A DNA stretch of 64,000 nucleotides from Symbiodinium natans (GCA_905221605.1 CAJNDS010000557.1:965017-1029016); one strand, 5' to 3'. Counted from the first letter of the stretch, positions 33,571 through 55,062 are shown. Translations and numbers: made by a program. The notes: generated by a model from the sequence alone, not told the origin.

Positions 33571-33952
33571 GTAGGGTGTAACGCGCAGTTTTCGTTGGGG
33601 CTTCTTAGAGTTTGGGGCGAAAAGGCTTCTGGTTCGAGAGGGCGTGGGAGTCGCATGTTTGACACGTTTGGCCGAGCTTGGGAGGTGCTTCCAAGCGGTC
33701 TGTCATGCAGAGGGATGGATGTTCAATGCTTGAGCTTGCCTCTCCAGCCCAGTCTGCACTGGCAAAGCTGCAGGTTCCAGGTTGCCGTTTCTTTGCAGCC
33801 CTAGGCAACCACGTAGTTCCCCTTGCGTCCGTAGCTATTTCGAACCCTCAACATCGGCACATCCGCATGCCACGAATCTTGATGAGGGCACGCGAAGCCC
33901 TTTGACAGAGCTCTCTTTCTTGGCAGCAGTGGCAGAACCTCGAGAGCTAGTG

Positions 33953-34056
33953 TAGGGGCCGGAATAATTGCTAATAATCTTCCCTTATGGTTCCTTTATA
34001 ATTATATTAGAATAACCCCCAAAACCCGATTCTAATTATTATGAAAAGGCCCCTAT
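33953..34056. mobile_element. MITE family E copy
   Basis: GTAGGGGCCGGAATAATTGC on the left pairs with the complement of ATTATTATGAAAAGGCCCC on the right. The AT-rich interior lies between GC-rich ends. A relative is at 52880-52967. Confidence 0.65.
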
Positions 34057-34183
34057 AGCAGGGGTTGGCTCGGAAGGACAACTTGACACGCTTCGAAGAT
34101 GAGCTGCTGTCGCTGCTGATGCTGGCTTCGCGAGAGGCCGCTTCAACTGAAGATTGCCTTGTCCTGAACCCGAAGCGCCTAAT

Positions 34184-34230
34184 ACTTGGAGGCTCATAGG
34201 TGCCTATAACCCTATGATAAGTCAAGCCCT
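34184..34230. mobile_element. MITE family A, left half
   Basis: ACTTGGAGGCTCATAGGTGC is present without a matching right end. Confidence 0.5.
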
Positions 34231-35270
34231 GGCTTTGTGTGCAAGGCATCTCGACTGGGCAACGCTCCTCTGCGGCACCAGCTATGGCAACGTCGTCGGG
34301 CTTTGGAAACTTGAGTGTTTTGGGGCTCAAGGCCGAAAGCTCCTTGGCTCATAATCTGGATAATGTGGCAGGAGACACCAGCTTTCTCTCACTGGGAGCG
34401 AGCACTCGTCCCAGCAGGATGAGCATCAGCCGTCCGCGACGAGCCACCAGCCAGCAAGCATCATGAGCATTTATGAGAATGAGCCGACACTCTGTCCCAC
34501 GAGAGTCGGCCAGCGAACGTCGCGAGCATCAACCGCTGCATGATGAGCATGAGCATCGGCTGCCGGCGGATGGTCTTGCATAAAGTCAGAGCCAGCTTTG
34601 TTCTCAGATGATCTCGATGACGTCGGCAGGGGTGACTTCAAGTTCTTGCATTGTGCACCACATCAAAGATACATGCACAAGGACAAGCTGTAACAGACTA
34701 GCCGGGGCGGCCTTTGGACCAAATAGGATTGTGTAGGATTGCGGGCTGCTGACATGGAGTCTGCGTGTTCGTGTGCTCTCGCTATCCTAGCTTTTCCAAT
34801 ATTCTTCAGGGAACCGCAGTTGCTTCGAGAACGAAACGTCTATGATGACCGTTTTGCCTTCTACACACACATTGCCATGTGGACTCGAGATGGCAGAGGC
34901 TCGGCTCCCGAAACGTAGCTATGTGCCCTAGGAGCCCGAAACACCCTTGGAGCTCTAGAGGCCTGAGAGGTAGAGCCGGGATTCTTTGACAGCTTGGCTG
35001 AGGTGGAGTTCCATCCAGAGGCTGCCGCGCGTGCGTTGGGGCATTGGGGTTGAATGTCTCGTTGAACGGTTAGGCAGGTGAGGCACATGTTGGCACCCAC
35101 ATTTTCGGCAAACCCTTTTTGCGTGGATTGCAGCTTGCTCAGAGCCGTGCAGCAGCTTGCTCAGAGCCGTGCAGCTTAAGGAAGCCGGGTGTGTGGAAGG
35201 GTCACCCATGGCCCCTTGTGCACAACCGCGCCTGGCTTTGTGTGCCAAGCAGTGGCAGATCAGCAGCACC
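34231..35270. other. Unannotated stretch
   Basis: It holds degenerate GAGCATCAGCC-like direct repeats at 34400-34570 and a 20-base direct repeat with GCTTGCTCAGAGCCGTGCAG at 35130-35175. No gene is recognised. Confidence 0.4.
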
Positions 35271-35899
35271 AAAGCGCATCCTACCTAAACCACCTGTCTT
35301 TTGTACACCCTCATGAAGAATATCAATAACAAGAGCAAGAACAAGAACAAGAACAATAACAATAACAATGACAATAACAATAACAATAACAATACAAAGA
35401 ACAATAACAATAACAATGACAATGACAACAACAATAACAATAACAATACAAATAACAATAACAATAACAATATCAATATCAATAACAATAGCAATAAAAA
35501 TCTTCATAGTAGTCATAATCGTAATAATAATGATGATGATGATGATGATGATAACAATAAACCTGCACCTGCTCAACCCAGTCCGCAACGCCTAAAGCGC
35601 ATCCTACCTAAACCACCTGTTTTTTGTACACCCTCATGAAGAATATCAATAACAAGAGCAAGAACAATAACAAGAACAATAACAATAACAATAACAATGA
35701 CAATAACAATAGCAAATAACAATAACAATAACAATCCAAATAACAATAACAATAACAATATCAATATCAATAACAATAGCAATAAAAATCTTCATAGTAG
35801 TCATAATCGTAATAATAATAGTAATAATAATAATAATGATGATGATGATGATGATGATAACAATAAACCTGCACCTGCTCAACCCAGTCCGCAACGCCT
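35271..35899. repeat. Tandem duplication of an AACAAT-rich 0.3-kb unit
   Basis: Two units, 35271-35593 and 35594-35899, start with AAAGCGCATCCTACCTAAAC and end with CCCAGTCCGCAACGCCT. Each holds a long A/C-rich microsatellite (AACAAT, ATAACA) and then a GAT/AAT tract. The flanks are near-identical; the microsatellites differ in length. Confidence 0.9.
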
Positions 35900-36518
35900 G
35901 CGAAGAGCAGGCAGCTCTTCTTGGGCTCTTCCGCTGCTCTGCGGGCAAGGCCCTTCCCATCGAGTGTTTTCATTGTGGCGGCCTTGATCCGGAGAAATTC
36001 TGGCCGCGACTTCGCCCCAAAACTCCATGTGTATGCAGGAGATCTGCCAAGACGGACTGGAGAAGTCCTTCAGCGAGGTGACCAACAGGTGAGGAGACCA
36101 TGGTGGCATAAGAACTGTTATCCACTTTCGGGGGCAAAGGCCTTATGCCCAGAGCTGCAGACACTCTCAAGAGCAAAACTGCCCACAACACGTCCCGAGA
36201 CTGCAGGTGTTGTGCCGCTCAGCAATCAATCAGAAACTCAGGGGGGACCTGTACAACAGTGCGAGGTTCCTAGAAGGGTGGCCCCTCAAACCCCGAAACT
36301 AAACTGATTTTTGGTGTCAATGACTTGTTTATGTGGCATTCTTGATGAAGGAAACATGAACTTTCAGGGTGGAACCGGATCCGAAGATTCTCTTGAGTAG
36401 GCCCTAATTCGGCAGCAGGTCTCGGGATATCCTCGAGGCTTGCATTCGCAAGAAGGCCCACGATGCCCCTCGGCCGAAGTGGCTCACTGGTGCTTAAAGG
36501 GCAGAGAGGCCATGAATA
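35900..36518. other. Unannotated stretch
   Basis: No conserved frame is seen. Confidence 0.35.
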
Positions 36519-36639
36519 TGGGTAGTTCTCTAAATGAGGGTCCTCTTCGTGGGGGGTGCGTTTTATGCGGTGCCGTACTCTTTCTCTCTCCGTATAGCCT
36601 ATAGGACGCAAAAAGGGACCCAAATTTGGAGAACTACCA
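36519..36639. mobile_element. MITE family D copy
   Basis: GGGTAGTTCTCTAAATGAGG on the left pairs with the complement of CAAATTTGGAGAACTACC on the right. The second copy is at 61963-62066. Confidence 0.75.
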
Positions 36640-37379
36640 ATGTAGGTGCATATCGGGATCATTTGAGGGTCTGATGTTGCAAGGCGCACAACCTGGGGCT
36701 CTGACCCGCGAGTTGATCCCAAGCCCAAAGCCCCGACGAGCCTGGAGATCGCGAAGAGCCCCAAACCTTCTTGCATGAAGGGCAATTGTGGGTGTGTGTC
36801 TGTGTGTATAGATCTATAATATTCCACGACAAAACCCCATTGCTTCGGCAAGAGGAGTCCATCCTCTAGATAAGAGGTTCACTCCGGATGTGGGATTTTT
36901 GCTGGGGGATGGCACCTCCTTGGACAGCTGTACTCACATGCTGGGTACTGTAATGCAGGAGCCTTCATAATTGCCAGTTATCTACCACTGACCTTTTCCT
37001 CTCGGACCCCGTTTTAGGCTAAGGGTGTCTCATGAGGCTAAGGGTGCCTCAATGTGACAGGATGCCGACTTCGACTATGACCAGGACTTGCGTTCGCAGC
37101 ACCATACGGCTTGAGGAAAGCCGAGTCTTCCGTAAACCCCATTCAGAATGGCTGAAGTCAGTGGTACTGGTCCGCGTGGCAGTAGTCCCGCTTGCCTTCT
37201 GGGTTTCCTTGCCTATGTACTGTTGTGTGCAGGTGAAGGGGTTTATCTTTCGGAGCGCGCCTGCATTTGGAGGCCATGCCGTGGTAGAGCACTTACCGCC
37301 GCCCGGGTCTAGGTGCGTCCGCAAGCTCCGAACTCCAAACCAGACTCACTAAACCCTAAACCCTAAACACTTGTACCAG
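36640..37379. other. Unannotated stretch
   Basis: Two short CCCTAAA units lie just before the exon at 37380. Otherwise nothing is recognised. Confidence 0.35.
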
Positions 37380-37436
37380 GACCTGCCTTTTGCTCCGGAG
37401 CTGCGGCAGCTACTTGAGTCGGTTGAGGTGGCTTGC
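37380..37436 (+). CDS. Putative exon of unknown gene
   Basis: It reads DLPFAPELRQLLESVEVAC after TACCAG/G, with a GA donor, phase 0. It is preceded by C-rich repeats. It may be an early exon of the RavA-like gene or of another gene. Confidence 0.4.
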
Positions 37437-38262
37437 GAGGGGGGGTCCAGGGTTGAGTTCTCAGTGGGGGGAAGGCTGCAGCTTAGCTGGCGGTGTGCGA
37501 TTTGTTAACCAAAACCCTCAAATTTTGTTAGTGGTGCATTGTTGGGCTGCTTTTGAGGGACGATATAGGCTTTCAGAACCCCGTATTTGGGAACCAGTAC
37601 ATCTGGTAGCGGGTAGTTTTCGACAATAGCTGTACCTTTGTCCAGCAATGTCCGATGTATGACGTGAGAACATGCCAGAACCACAATCAATCGTCAGCAC
37701 ATCCAAAGGGGTGCGACCGTGCTACCCTCCATTGACCTTTCAGGGGCCGCCTTAGGGCCTTTAAAGGGCGTTCAGACATGAGTCAGCACACTTGTGGGGC
37801 TGACTAGGGGTCCGAAGAGGCGCCTTTGAAGGGTGGACCTTTCAGTTCAGGGTGCCAGCCCCCTGACAGGCCGAGAGAGCACGGCTCCAGCACCAAGAAG
37901 CCAAGGCCGTGCACAGAGCTTCAAAAGCGCTAAAGTCGAGGGACATGTAGCCTGACATCGATTGCAACCTACGGGTTGGAAACTGGATCTAGTTAGAGTC
38001 CGAACTTGTTGCTGCTTGTTTTGCTTCGAATCGATTGAAAGCTTTCGTAACTTGGCAGGCCTCCGGGGCGTGGGGGCTTTGGCTCGCTCAAATGTAGGGG
38101 CCTTCGAGCAGTGCTTTCATACCTTTAGGTCTCGCCATGCAGCTTGCTTTGGCCTGGCGAAGCCTTTCAAATAGCCAAGGGTTGCCCTGCCGGGTTTGGA
38201 AGTACAGGCAAAGTGTCGGCTGCGTCGGCTTGCAATCGGATAACTAGATAGATATATGTATG

Positions 38263-38299
<37 letters not shown>

Positions 38300-39471
38300 G
38301 TAGGCGAGAAAGAGAGAGCGAGAGAGAGAGAGAGAGAGAGAGACACATGGCAAGACGCAATGATCTTACACGCCTTTCTTCCGGCCCGAAAGAGGTCGGT
38401 CACCTGGTGCTGGCGCTGACGGCCCCGCGTTTCCGGAAGACCTGGAAGCCGCTGGTTGCTTTAGGCAGAGAGAGCGCCGGGGGGGGGGGGGGAAACCCAA
38501 AAGACAGCAATAATAGGAGTACATAGCAATATATAGTAGCACATGGAAACATATTACTATATATAGTCATATATACTAATCTGTAGTAATATTTTGTAAT
38601 GATCGTAATAACGAACGAAACGAATAGCAATACTAATGAGAATCAGGGCGCCTGCAAGTGTGTCGACTGAGTGGCGCTGTGTCGGAGCTTGCACCTGGCC
38701 CCCAGCAAGCCTACTGAAGCAGCTTTCTGCGATTGTCGTGGAGCCACATTGCCCCTCAATCCCCGCATGCGAAATCCCAAACCTGAGGCCCCTCACCTGG
38801 CACACTTAAGGAGAGAGAGCAACTTTGCAATGAGAAGAGTTTCTTTGATGGCGCGTCGCTGGGCGTTTGCTGTTGAGCCAGCCGGTCGCCTTCACTGTGG
38901 TTTTTCCAGTGATGGCGCTCGGCTGGCTCAACACCAGCATAGCGCGATAGCTGTGAACAGACCCTGTAGCAAGACTGAGTTGCAAGGAGAGCGGACGCAC
39001 ATGAAGGCCGGTCCTTCTGCATGTCCATCCGCTCTGCTTTCAGCTGAAGGGAAAGCTCGAGAAGCACGAGGGCCAGGGCAAGGAGCACATGACAAGAAGT
39101 TCGCGAAGCGAGGCAAGAATATCAAGGAGAAGATTGTGAAAAATGGACCGCAGGGACGACTCGCAGTGCCGGCCTTTCTTCCACGAATGAGACAGCGAAC
39201 TTTGACGGGTGAACCGGCTGACAGGTGTTTTGTATGTTGTGGTGTCCGGCCGAGACTTCCGAAGCTTTGCTGGACATCCATGACGCCACCGGGTGCCATC
39301 TCACCCCACCTGTCCTCTTAAACCTAAAGCCCTAGAATTCCCAGAGCTCCCCAAAACGCCGCGAAAAATGTCACAGTACACCAGTAATAATGTTAAAAAT
39401 GTATGTATATATATATATATAAGTCATAATGTACATAGAAAGAATGCTTACATGTATATTTGGAAAAGCAG
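37437..39471. other. Unannotated stretch with TA and GA microsatellites
   Basis: TA repeats lie at 38264-38299, GA repeats at 38308-38343, a poly-G run at 38480-38492, an AT-rich GTAATAT-rich zone at 38510-38640, and TA repeats at 39405-39422. A 216-codon open frame at 38671-39321 (+) has no recognisable motif. Confidence 0.4.
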
Positions 39472-39566
39472 GCCTGGAGCCGGAGCAGCTGCGGCCCGCC
39501 GCACTCCGCAGCCTCGGCGGCTTCTTCGCCGCCGCCGAGAGCCTTGCCGAGGCTGCGGCGCTGCAG
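39472..39566 (+). CDS. Putative exon, possibly RavA-like gene N-terminus
   Basis: It reads LEPEQLRPAALRSLGGFFAA and then AESLAEAAALQ. The acceptor is GCAG/G, and G-rich telomere-like repeats follow at 39580-39705. The helical segment fits the region before GLVERS in MoxR/RavA proteins, but its junction to 40716 is not proven. Confidence 0.45.
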
Positions 39567-39579
39567 GGGTCAGGGGTTT

Positions 39580-39705
39580 AGGGGTGTAGGGTTCAGGGTT
39601 TAGGGGTTTAGGGGGTTTAGGGTTTCGGGTTGAGAGTTCAGGGTTAGGGGTTTAGGGGTTTAGGGGTTTAGGGTTTAGGGTTTAGGGTTTAGGGTTTAGG
39701 GTTTG
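39580..39705. repeat. Telomere-like TTTAGGG array after an exon
   Basis: The G-rich run includes TTTAGGGG variants. Confidence 0.9.
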
Positions 39706-40715
39706 ATGTACTTAGGCACGAGTCCTCGACGCGCAAACAAACAGCATCTTAGGCGCTGATGGGCTTTGGGACTAGGGCGGGAGAGGGTTGAATTTGGCAG
39801 ACAGGCTCGCGAGTAGGTCGTCCAACTAACGGCGCATAACGACACATCGGTTCCGCGGTCCTCAGCTGTCCGCCGCCGCGGAGAAGGGTAAAAAAAGCGG
39901 GGGCCTTCCAGCTGCTTCCAGCCTAGCTGCAGGCCGAGCTTCTTGAGCGTTGCGCAGCACCCGGGCTGCACCGGACTGCCAGAGACTGGCCGAGGTACTG
40001 CAAGCCTTGAACCCGGTATCCTTCAGAAACATTTTTATCCCCAGCACCCGAACGCCCTCAACTCTCAACCTTCAGTGCAAAGTCTCCGACAATCGACCCT
40101 TGACGCTACTGAGGCGGTGTTCCCCAGCCGCTGTGGAACTCCGCTGGCCGGGTTGGGTGGAGCTTTCAAGGCACCTGGCAAGTCCTTCAGCACTTGGGTA
40201 ACCTCAGGGGTCTTAGCAAGGGTTGCTTATCGGCTACCGAAGCTACGTGCATTCTCATGTTTCAGAGAATTTTTTGTTGGGAAGGCTGAGGCTGCTATTG
40301 GGTTGGTGCCCTCGTGAGGGAAATTTGCACCAAGAGCTTGTGCCCGCAGCGCGGTGCGACTTCGTCTAGGCAGGTGGCCACAACAGAACCTTGAGCCCTG
40401 CATCCTGGCCCTCAGGGTGTGTGAGTGTTGCTCTGAGATGCTCTGAGTACTTGTCTGCTAAGCCTGGGGGGTGCCCTAAGATACTCGGAAACAACCACAG
40501 AGCTTCACTGAGAATCTGCAACCGGGATGACAGATGCACCCACACTCCTACACGACCCCATTCAAAAGCGAAGCCAAGGCCGGGCTGGACATCTGATCTA
40601 TCAAGAACCGTCACCCCAATCGCCCCAAATTCCTTGAAGATCCCCATGCCCTGAGGCTCCAAAGCCTAAACTCCCTGCATCAAGCCTTCCTCGTGGGCAA
40701 GAGGCCATCACGCAG
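39706..40715. other. Unannotated intron or intergenic stretch
   Basis: No exon is supported. Confidence 0.35.
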
Positions 40716-50118
<9,403 letters not shown>

Positions 50119-51143
50119 GCACCTTGGGGGGGGAGTGTCGAAGTCCAAGCCAAGAAGCTCCTTTGGCCCTGGAGGGTTTGGAGAGGCAAGGTTCCGGAGC
50201 ACCTGCCCATGACCAACCATGAAGGCCGAGGTTCCCCATCCCCCTTAACATTTTCCCCGCAGCACCAAAAAATGTGGGGCCAACGTTGAGGTGAGGGAGA
50301 GAAGCGCGTCAATTGAATGCCATGTTCCCTTGCTGAAAAGGTTCGGTGCGCACCCTCAGGAGCCTTTGGCTTCATGGCAGACATGTGGGCTCGAACCTCA
50401 AGCCTGTTGTCTGTGCAATCCTTGGTTCGTTTATGTCAGCCTTGTGCCGGATATGCTCCATCTCGGCCGCTCTCCTGGCCGCGGAAGCTCTTCGTGACGA
50501 TCTACAGCCAGCCCCTAGCTTCCATCAGACGTTGTTCAAGGCGGTTTTTTCTGCTCAAGAACCTCCCTTCCCACCCTTTCCCCTCCGCCGCCCTTCGGCC
50601 GCCACAGACTCGAGCTGCAGGCCCATCAGTTACTGGCTGATCATGTGGCAACTCCCGAGCTGGAGCCTGGACATGACTTCGCCTACGTGACGAGGATCTG
50701 GGATTCCAGGTTGCTGAAAGCACAACCCGGCCAAAAGCCTTTTAAATCCCATCCCAGCAGCATTAGCTCTGCCATTGTGTAGATTTCAGAATACAGGTCC
50801 GGCATGCGAATAGTCACAGGACTCGCCTCTACCCTGTTCGCGTGCAGGAAAGCCTTCGTGCCCAAAGCGTTGTTTCTGGATGGCATGAGCTGTGAGACCG
50901 GCGATCCCATCACAATCACGCATGACCCGCGCGCTTCGTCCTCGACAGGCCCGGGCGCTTTGCAAAGTTTCGTAACTGGAAGTGAGCAGGGAGTCCGGCA
51001 TGTAAGAGTGCCCGAAACACTGCGTGCCACCCTTCAAACTCCAGACCCAAACTCAGCAGCCTCCTAACTGACCTGATGCCCCAAGCAGTTCTCCCGATGT
51101 AAGTAGTGGGGCAATGCCTCCTTTCTCTTTGCTCCCTTCGAAG
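50119..51143. other. Stretch after the last placed RavA-like exon
   Basis: A coding-like piece, LELQAHQLLADHVATPELEP, at about 50609-50680 after CCACAG could be a further exon, but its phase does not match 50118. Otherwise nothing is clear. Confidence 0.35.
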
Positions 51144-51210
51144 GCAGCGGCGCCCTGGCCTACGGCCGGAATGAGCGCACTGGCCAGCGCGGCTGGCCCC
51201 TGGTCCCACA
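51144..51210 (+). CDS. Putative exon of unknown gene
   Basis: It reads SGALAYGRNERTGQRGWPLV and then PQ. The acceptor is CGAAG/G and the donor GA. The family is not recognised. Confidence 0.4.
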
Positions 51211-51868
51211 GATAGGGGTAGGTTCCTAGGTAGGATTCGGGGGTGACCTTCTTGAAGAAGGTCGACATCCCCAAGGGTCCCCCAGATGCTACCCCCTGTA
51301 GTTAGGGCTTTCGAGAAGCCCATGGTGGGAAGGGGCCCCAAGCCGGAACCTTTGAGGTTCCCCCTCTCCGCCACCTACCCGATGCCCAGCTCCTTTCTGG
51401 AGCGCGAGGGTACTTGGGAGGCCGCCAACTGTCAGGACAGTGGGTGGCGGTTCTGGGATGCATGTACGGGATATTAAATAGAAGGGCTCTGTGACAGCTC
51501 AGCTTTGAAGCTGAGAGCCAAGGGTGAGATTGTTGGAGTGTTCTTATGGGCTTTGCATGTTGGATGGCTTAAGGCTCGCCACAACCAATGAAAAAGAAAG
51601 GCCCAGAAGCCAAACAAACCCCGAACCCTCAACCCAGACAAAAACCCCTGAAAACTCCCCCAAAACCCCCCCAAAACAACCCCAACACTCCCAAAAAAAA
51701 ACCCCAAACCCCCCGAAGCCTTGGAGCCAGGACACCTACTTCTCGGACTGGGGCTCTTCCGGCATGAAGGCGCAAACCTTGAAGATCCCTAAGCCCTACC
51801 CCCCAATATCCCGAAACTTGGGATGCCCCCCCCCCCCCCCCCCCGCCCTTGCTATGCCAACAGGCCTC

Positions 51869-51939
51869 AATAGGGATTATAGTACCCCCCTGTGATAATC
51901 CCTATTTAAGGACTGGCAGTATAAGGGGGAGCATCCCAA
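51869..51939. mobile_element. MITE family C, right half
   Basis: It runs from TAGGGATTATAGTACCCCC to AGGGGGAGCATCCCAA and is followed at once by CCCTAAACCC. Confidence 0.7.
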
Positions 51940-52020
51940 CCCTAAACCCTAAGCCCAGTTGTGGCTAGTCACTGGTCTGCTTGGCGAGCGGCAAAAGATC
52001 TGAATTGATCTGCCCTGCAG

Positions 52021-52065
52021 GTCCACTCTGTGCACACGGGCGGAGGCGGCGAGTTCCTGCCCCAG
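52021..52065 (+). CDS. Putative exon of unknown gene
   Basis: It reads VHSVHTGGGGEFLPQ. The acceptor is TGCAG/G and the donor GC, phase 0. Confidence 0.45.
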
Positions 52066-52198
52066 GCCTTACCGCACCTAGAGCGAAGCGCCAAACCTCA
52101 AGAAGAGCAACAACTTCAATAATATTTTATGTTACCTCAGAGTTGGGCAGGCCCTAGCCCTTTCCATCTCCATACCAGCAACATCCAGCACGCACCAG

Positions 52199-52277
52199 GT
52201 GCAGAGCGTGAAGCTTGGCCTCACGGCCAAGTCGGACCCCGAACTCATCGGGCCGAAGCTCAACGAGCCCCTCGGGG
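52199..52277 (+). CDS. Putative exon of unknown gene
   Basis: It reads VQSVKLGLTAKSDPELIGPK and then LNEPL. The acceptor is ACCAG/G; the donor is probably GA. A second frame is also open here, so the frame choice is uncertain. Confidence 0.4.
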
Positions 52278-52565
52278 AAAATTCTGCAAAGCGGGGCCTT
52301 TTGGGGTTCAGGGTGTAGTTCAATGTCGGATTCCTGAAGCTTCAGGATTCTAAGAAGGGTTGCAGAATCTGAGGCACAGGCTTCAGGGGTTTCGGAGCCC
52401 CGAAGGCGCAACTTGCTATTGTCATCTGCTTCCACACTTGGAATTTCGAGTGGGCCTACTAAGGCAAGGGCTGTTGTGTCCAAGGCCCAACTCTCTCTGC
52501 ACCTCCGCACGCCAAGCCTTTAGTCCTGCAGCGTTTCGCCACGGTTTCAACCTTATATGAGACCT

Positions 52566-52672
52566 TGAGATGTTCCCCTTTATACTAACAGTCCTTAGTA
52601 GGTTAATAGGGATTATCGTACCCCTATTACACTTCTGATTAAGGGCTGTTCGTATAAGGGGGAACATCCCAA
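52566..52672. mobile_element. MITE family C, complete copy
   Basis: GAGATGTTCCCCTTTATACT on the left is complementary to the right end (ATAAGGGGGAACATCCCAA). No perfect target duplication remains. Confidence 0.8.
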
Positions 52673-52879
52673 CTTAAGACCCAACCACATCGCCACAGAT
52701 GCGCCCTCGAAATCCAAGGCTTGCTTTAGAGCTGCAGAAAGCCGGAAGTCGCTATGTACTCAGGACCGTGCGCTGCGCAACTGCTCTGGCGGAATTGGGT
52801 TTTTTGGGGCTAAGGGGTCTTTTCCAAGCCTGAGCAGGGAATCCTAAATCCTAACCCCAAACCGAGTTTGGGGGGTTAA

Positions 52880-52967
52880 AAAAGGGTCGGAATAAACATT
52901 CCCTTATGGTCCCAGAAAATATATACTCTACTGCCCAAAGAGCTATTCTAATTCTTCAGGCCCCTAT
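52880..52967. mobile_element. MITE family E relative
   Basis: AAAGGGTCGGAATAAACATTC on the left resembles the family E left end, and CTATTCTAATTCTTCAGGCC resembles its right end. Confidence 0.5.
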
Positions 52968-52983
52968 GTGACGCTCTTGACAG

Positions 52984-53085
52984 GAACGGCTGGGAGATCC
53001 TTTCCACCGCAGGGCATCGCCTGGAAGTCGAGAATGCCGAGCGCCTCTTTAACGTCGCTGGGCTGGGGCACCGAGGAATGCTCAG
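52984..53085 (+). CDS. Putative exon of unknown gene
   Basis: It reads NGWEILSTAGHRLEVENAER and then LFNVAGLGHRGML. The acceptor is GACAG/G and the donor GT, leaving two bases that join 53715 in phase. Confidence 0.5.
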
Positions 53086-53159
53086 GTAGTTCGGAAAAGT
53101 TGTTTGTCCAGGTTTTGATGTCATTCCACTAGTGCCGGTGCCTTGGTCCCTGCATCCCG

Positions 53160-53425
53160 CGCCCTAAACCCTAAACCCTAAACCCTAAACCCTGAACCCT
53201 AAACCCTAAACCCTAAACCCTAAACCCTGAACCCTAAATCCTAAACCCTAAACCCTAAACCCTAAACCCTGAACCCTAAACCCTAGACCCTAGACCCTAA
53301 ACCCTAAACCCTGAGCCCTAAGCCCTAAGCCCTAAACCCCAAGCCCTAAGCCCTAAGCCCTAAGCTCTAAGCCCTAAGCTCCAAGCCCCAAGCCCTAAGC
53401 CCTAAGCCCTAAGCCCTAAACCCTA
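53160..53425. repeat. Long telomere-like array CCCTAAA with CCCTAAG block
   Basis: About 20 CCCTAAA units are followed by a block of CCCTAAG variants (53310-53415). It is another array with local dominance of one variant. Confidence 0.9.
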
Positions 53426-53464
53426 TTCTAGGGGTTTCTGTGTAAAAGGGTTTGAAAAACCCAG

Positions 53465-53545
53465 GAAGTGCGCCGCCTTGGCGACGTGCCGGTGAGCCGC
53501 GGCGGTTTGCAGGGGCTGCTCTACAAGTGCAGCGAGAGGAGCCTT
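53465..53545 (+). CDS. Possible exon
   Basis: It reads EVRRLGDVPVSRGGLQGLLY and then KCSER. It could be an alternative exon; it is not in phase with 53085. Confidence 0.3.
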
Positions 53546-53714
53546 GGGTAAAGAGGTGTTGTCCAGGGTCTAGGACGGAAGTGCTTCTTGGTTTGGTGTC
53601 AGGGGCTGAGATACTTCCCTTTAAGACTCGGAGGTGCGCGAAACTGATCCCTTTAAGCCATCTTGAAGAAACATCTTGCAGCCACGCAAGCTTTCTGGGT
53701 CGTCAGCAGCCAAG

Positions 53715-53808
53715 GCTCAACGAGACCGAGGGCTGCCGGACCCTCCCAGGCTACCTGGAAGCCGTGTACGAAATGGGGGCGTACCTCATGTCCCTCTCAG
53801 AGGACCGG
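53715..53808 (+). CDS. Putative exon of unknown gene
   Basis: It reads LNETEGCRTLPGYLEAVYEM and then GAYLMSLSEDR. The acceptor is CCAAG/G and the donor GC. It follows 53085 in phase. Confidence 0.5.
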
Positions 53809-54321
53809 GCGACCGGGCCCTTTCCTCTTTGGTGTCGGTTCTTTGTTGGGTGTCTACCTCATCCCTTATTGCCTATCGGATAGCATCGGCCACAGGAGGC
53901 TCGGAAGTACCGGAAGATAAAGAGTCGGCCCATGGGCTTCGTCAGCGCTGGGGGCGCTTCCTTGCAGATCGGCGCCCGGGCTGCCATGAAGGGAAGGTTG
54001 CTGACGTATTGGTCAGAAGAGCCTGGCTTTGCAACATTGCTGGGCAAACGAAGGGTTCTACCAAACAGCAGAGCAGTTCGGGCGGTGCGTGGTGGTGGGG
54101 TGGTGAAGGGCTCCCTTCGTCAGGGTTTTGTGGGAGCACCTCCGCCCTCATCCGGCGAGACTACCTATCAATCAATCAATCAATCAATCAATGTATATAT
54201 ATATATATATAGATATATATTCATACTTTGTTTGGTGTGTGTGACATACTCTTGCACATACATGCATACATATTTCGAGGGAGCTTGAAGCTCGGTTTTT
54301 GTTGTCGCTTGGTGCCTGCAA

Positions 54322-54402
54322 GGCATCACCAGCCCCAATGCCAGCCACGCGGCGGCGCTTCGCCGGTGCATTGCTCGGCTGCAGGATGAGGCCATTGTGG
54401 CA
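54322..54402 (+). CDS. Putative exon of unknown gene
   Basis: It reads ITSPNASHAAALRRCIARLQ and then DEAIVAK. The acceptor is CAAG/G. A TGA follows a few codons later, so this could be the last exon of a gene. Confidence 0.45.
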
Positions 54403-54588
54403 AAGAAGCCCTGAATGATATATTTTTTATGTATTTCCGATACGTATATATATATATATATATACATACCTACATACATACATATATATATATTTATATG
54501 GATACGTACATACAGATATGTCAGGATGTGCGCTGCGGGTTCTTTGCGACCAGAAGGGGGGCATGCTTCAGTTGTCTTCTGCTTCCAG

Positions 54589-54654
54589 GTTGAGGTCGAG
54601 AACGAAGATGGGGAGCTCTTTGATGAGCAGCCGGGCAGCGTCACCTCCTTGGGG
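54589..54654 (+). CDS. Putative exon of unknown gene
   Basis: It reads VEVENEDGELFDEQPGSVTS and then LG. The acceptor is TTCCAG/G and the donor GA. The composition is acidic. Confidence 0.5.
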
Positions 54655-54965
54655 GACCTCACAAGCTTGTTTCCTCATGCTACGTTTAAAAATTCGGAAG
54701 GTTCTGGACAACTCGAGTGTCCCCTTCAACAACACTCCGAACCTTTTTGCGAACACCAAAAACCCTAAACCCTAAACTCGAAACCCTAAGTCGAAACCCT
54801 AAACCCTCAACCCCACCCCACTCACCCATTCAAACCCCCTCCCCGGCGACAGATTCTGACATGCCCAGAGAGCCCACCCCGCACATCAGGAACCTCTCTA
54901 TATTGGTAGGGTTTAGGGTTTAGGGTTGAGGGAAACCCTGAATCCAGAGCTGAGCCACTGGGCAG

Positions 54966-55062
54966 GACATTGCGGAGACCCCGCCCGGAAGCCGCCGCAA
55001 AGGTCCCTCCTTGGCCAAAGTGTCCCACTTTCCCGACGGCCAGCTGGTGGCGCTGTTCCTTG
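54966..55062 (+). CDS. Putative exon of unknown gene
   Basis: It reads DIAETPPGSRRKGPSLAKVS and then HFPDGQLVALFLA. The acceptor is GGCAG/G. TTTAGGG repeats follow within 20 bases. Confidence 0.5.

Noticed and set aside
35202-35973. Asparagine-rich or leucine/isoleucine-rich proteins
   Set aside because: They are translations of the AACAAT-type microsatellites in the tandem duplication.
36270-36851. 193-codon minus-strand frame as a gene
   Set aside because: It runs through the whole family D MITE and has no recognisable motif; it is an accidental open frame.
53160-53425. CRISPR array
   Set aside because: The units are 7-8 bp with no spacers. This is telomere-type repeat DNA in a eukaryote-like genome.
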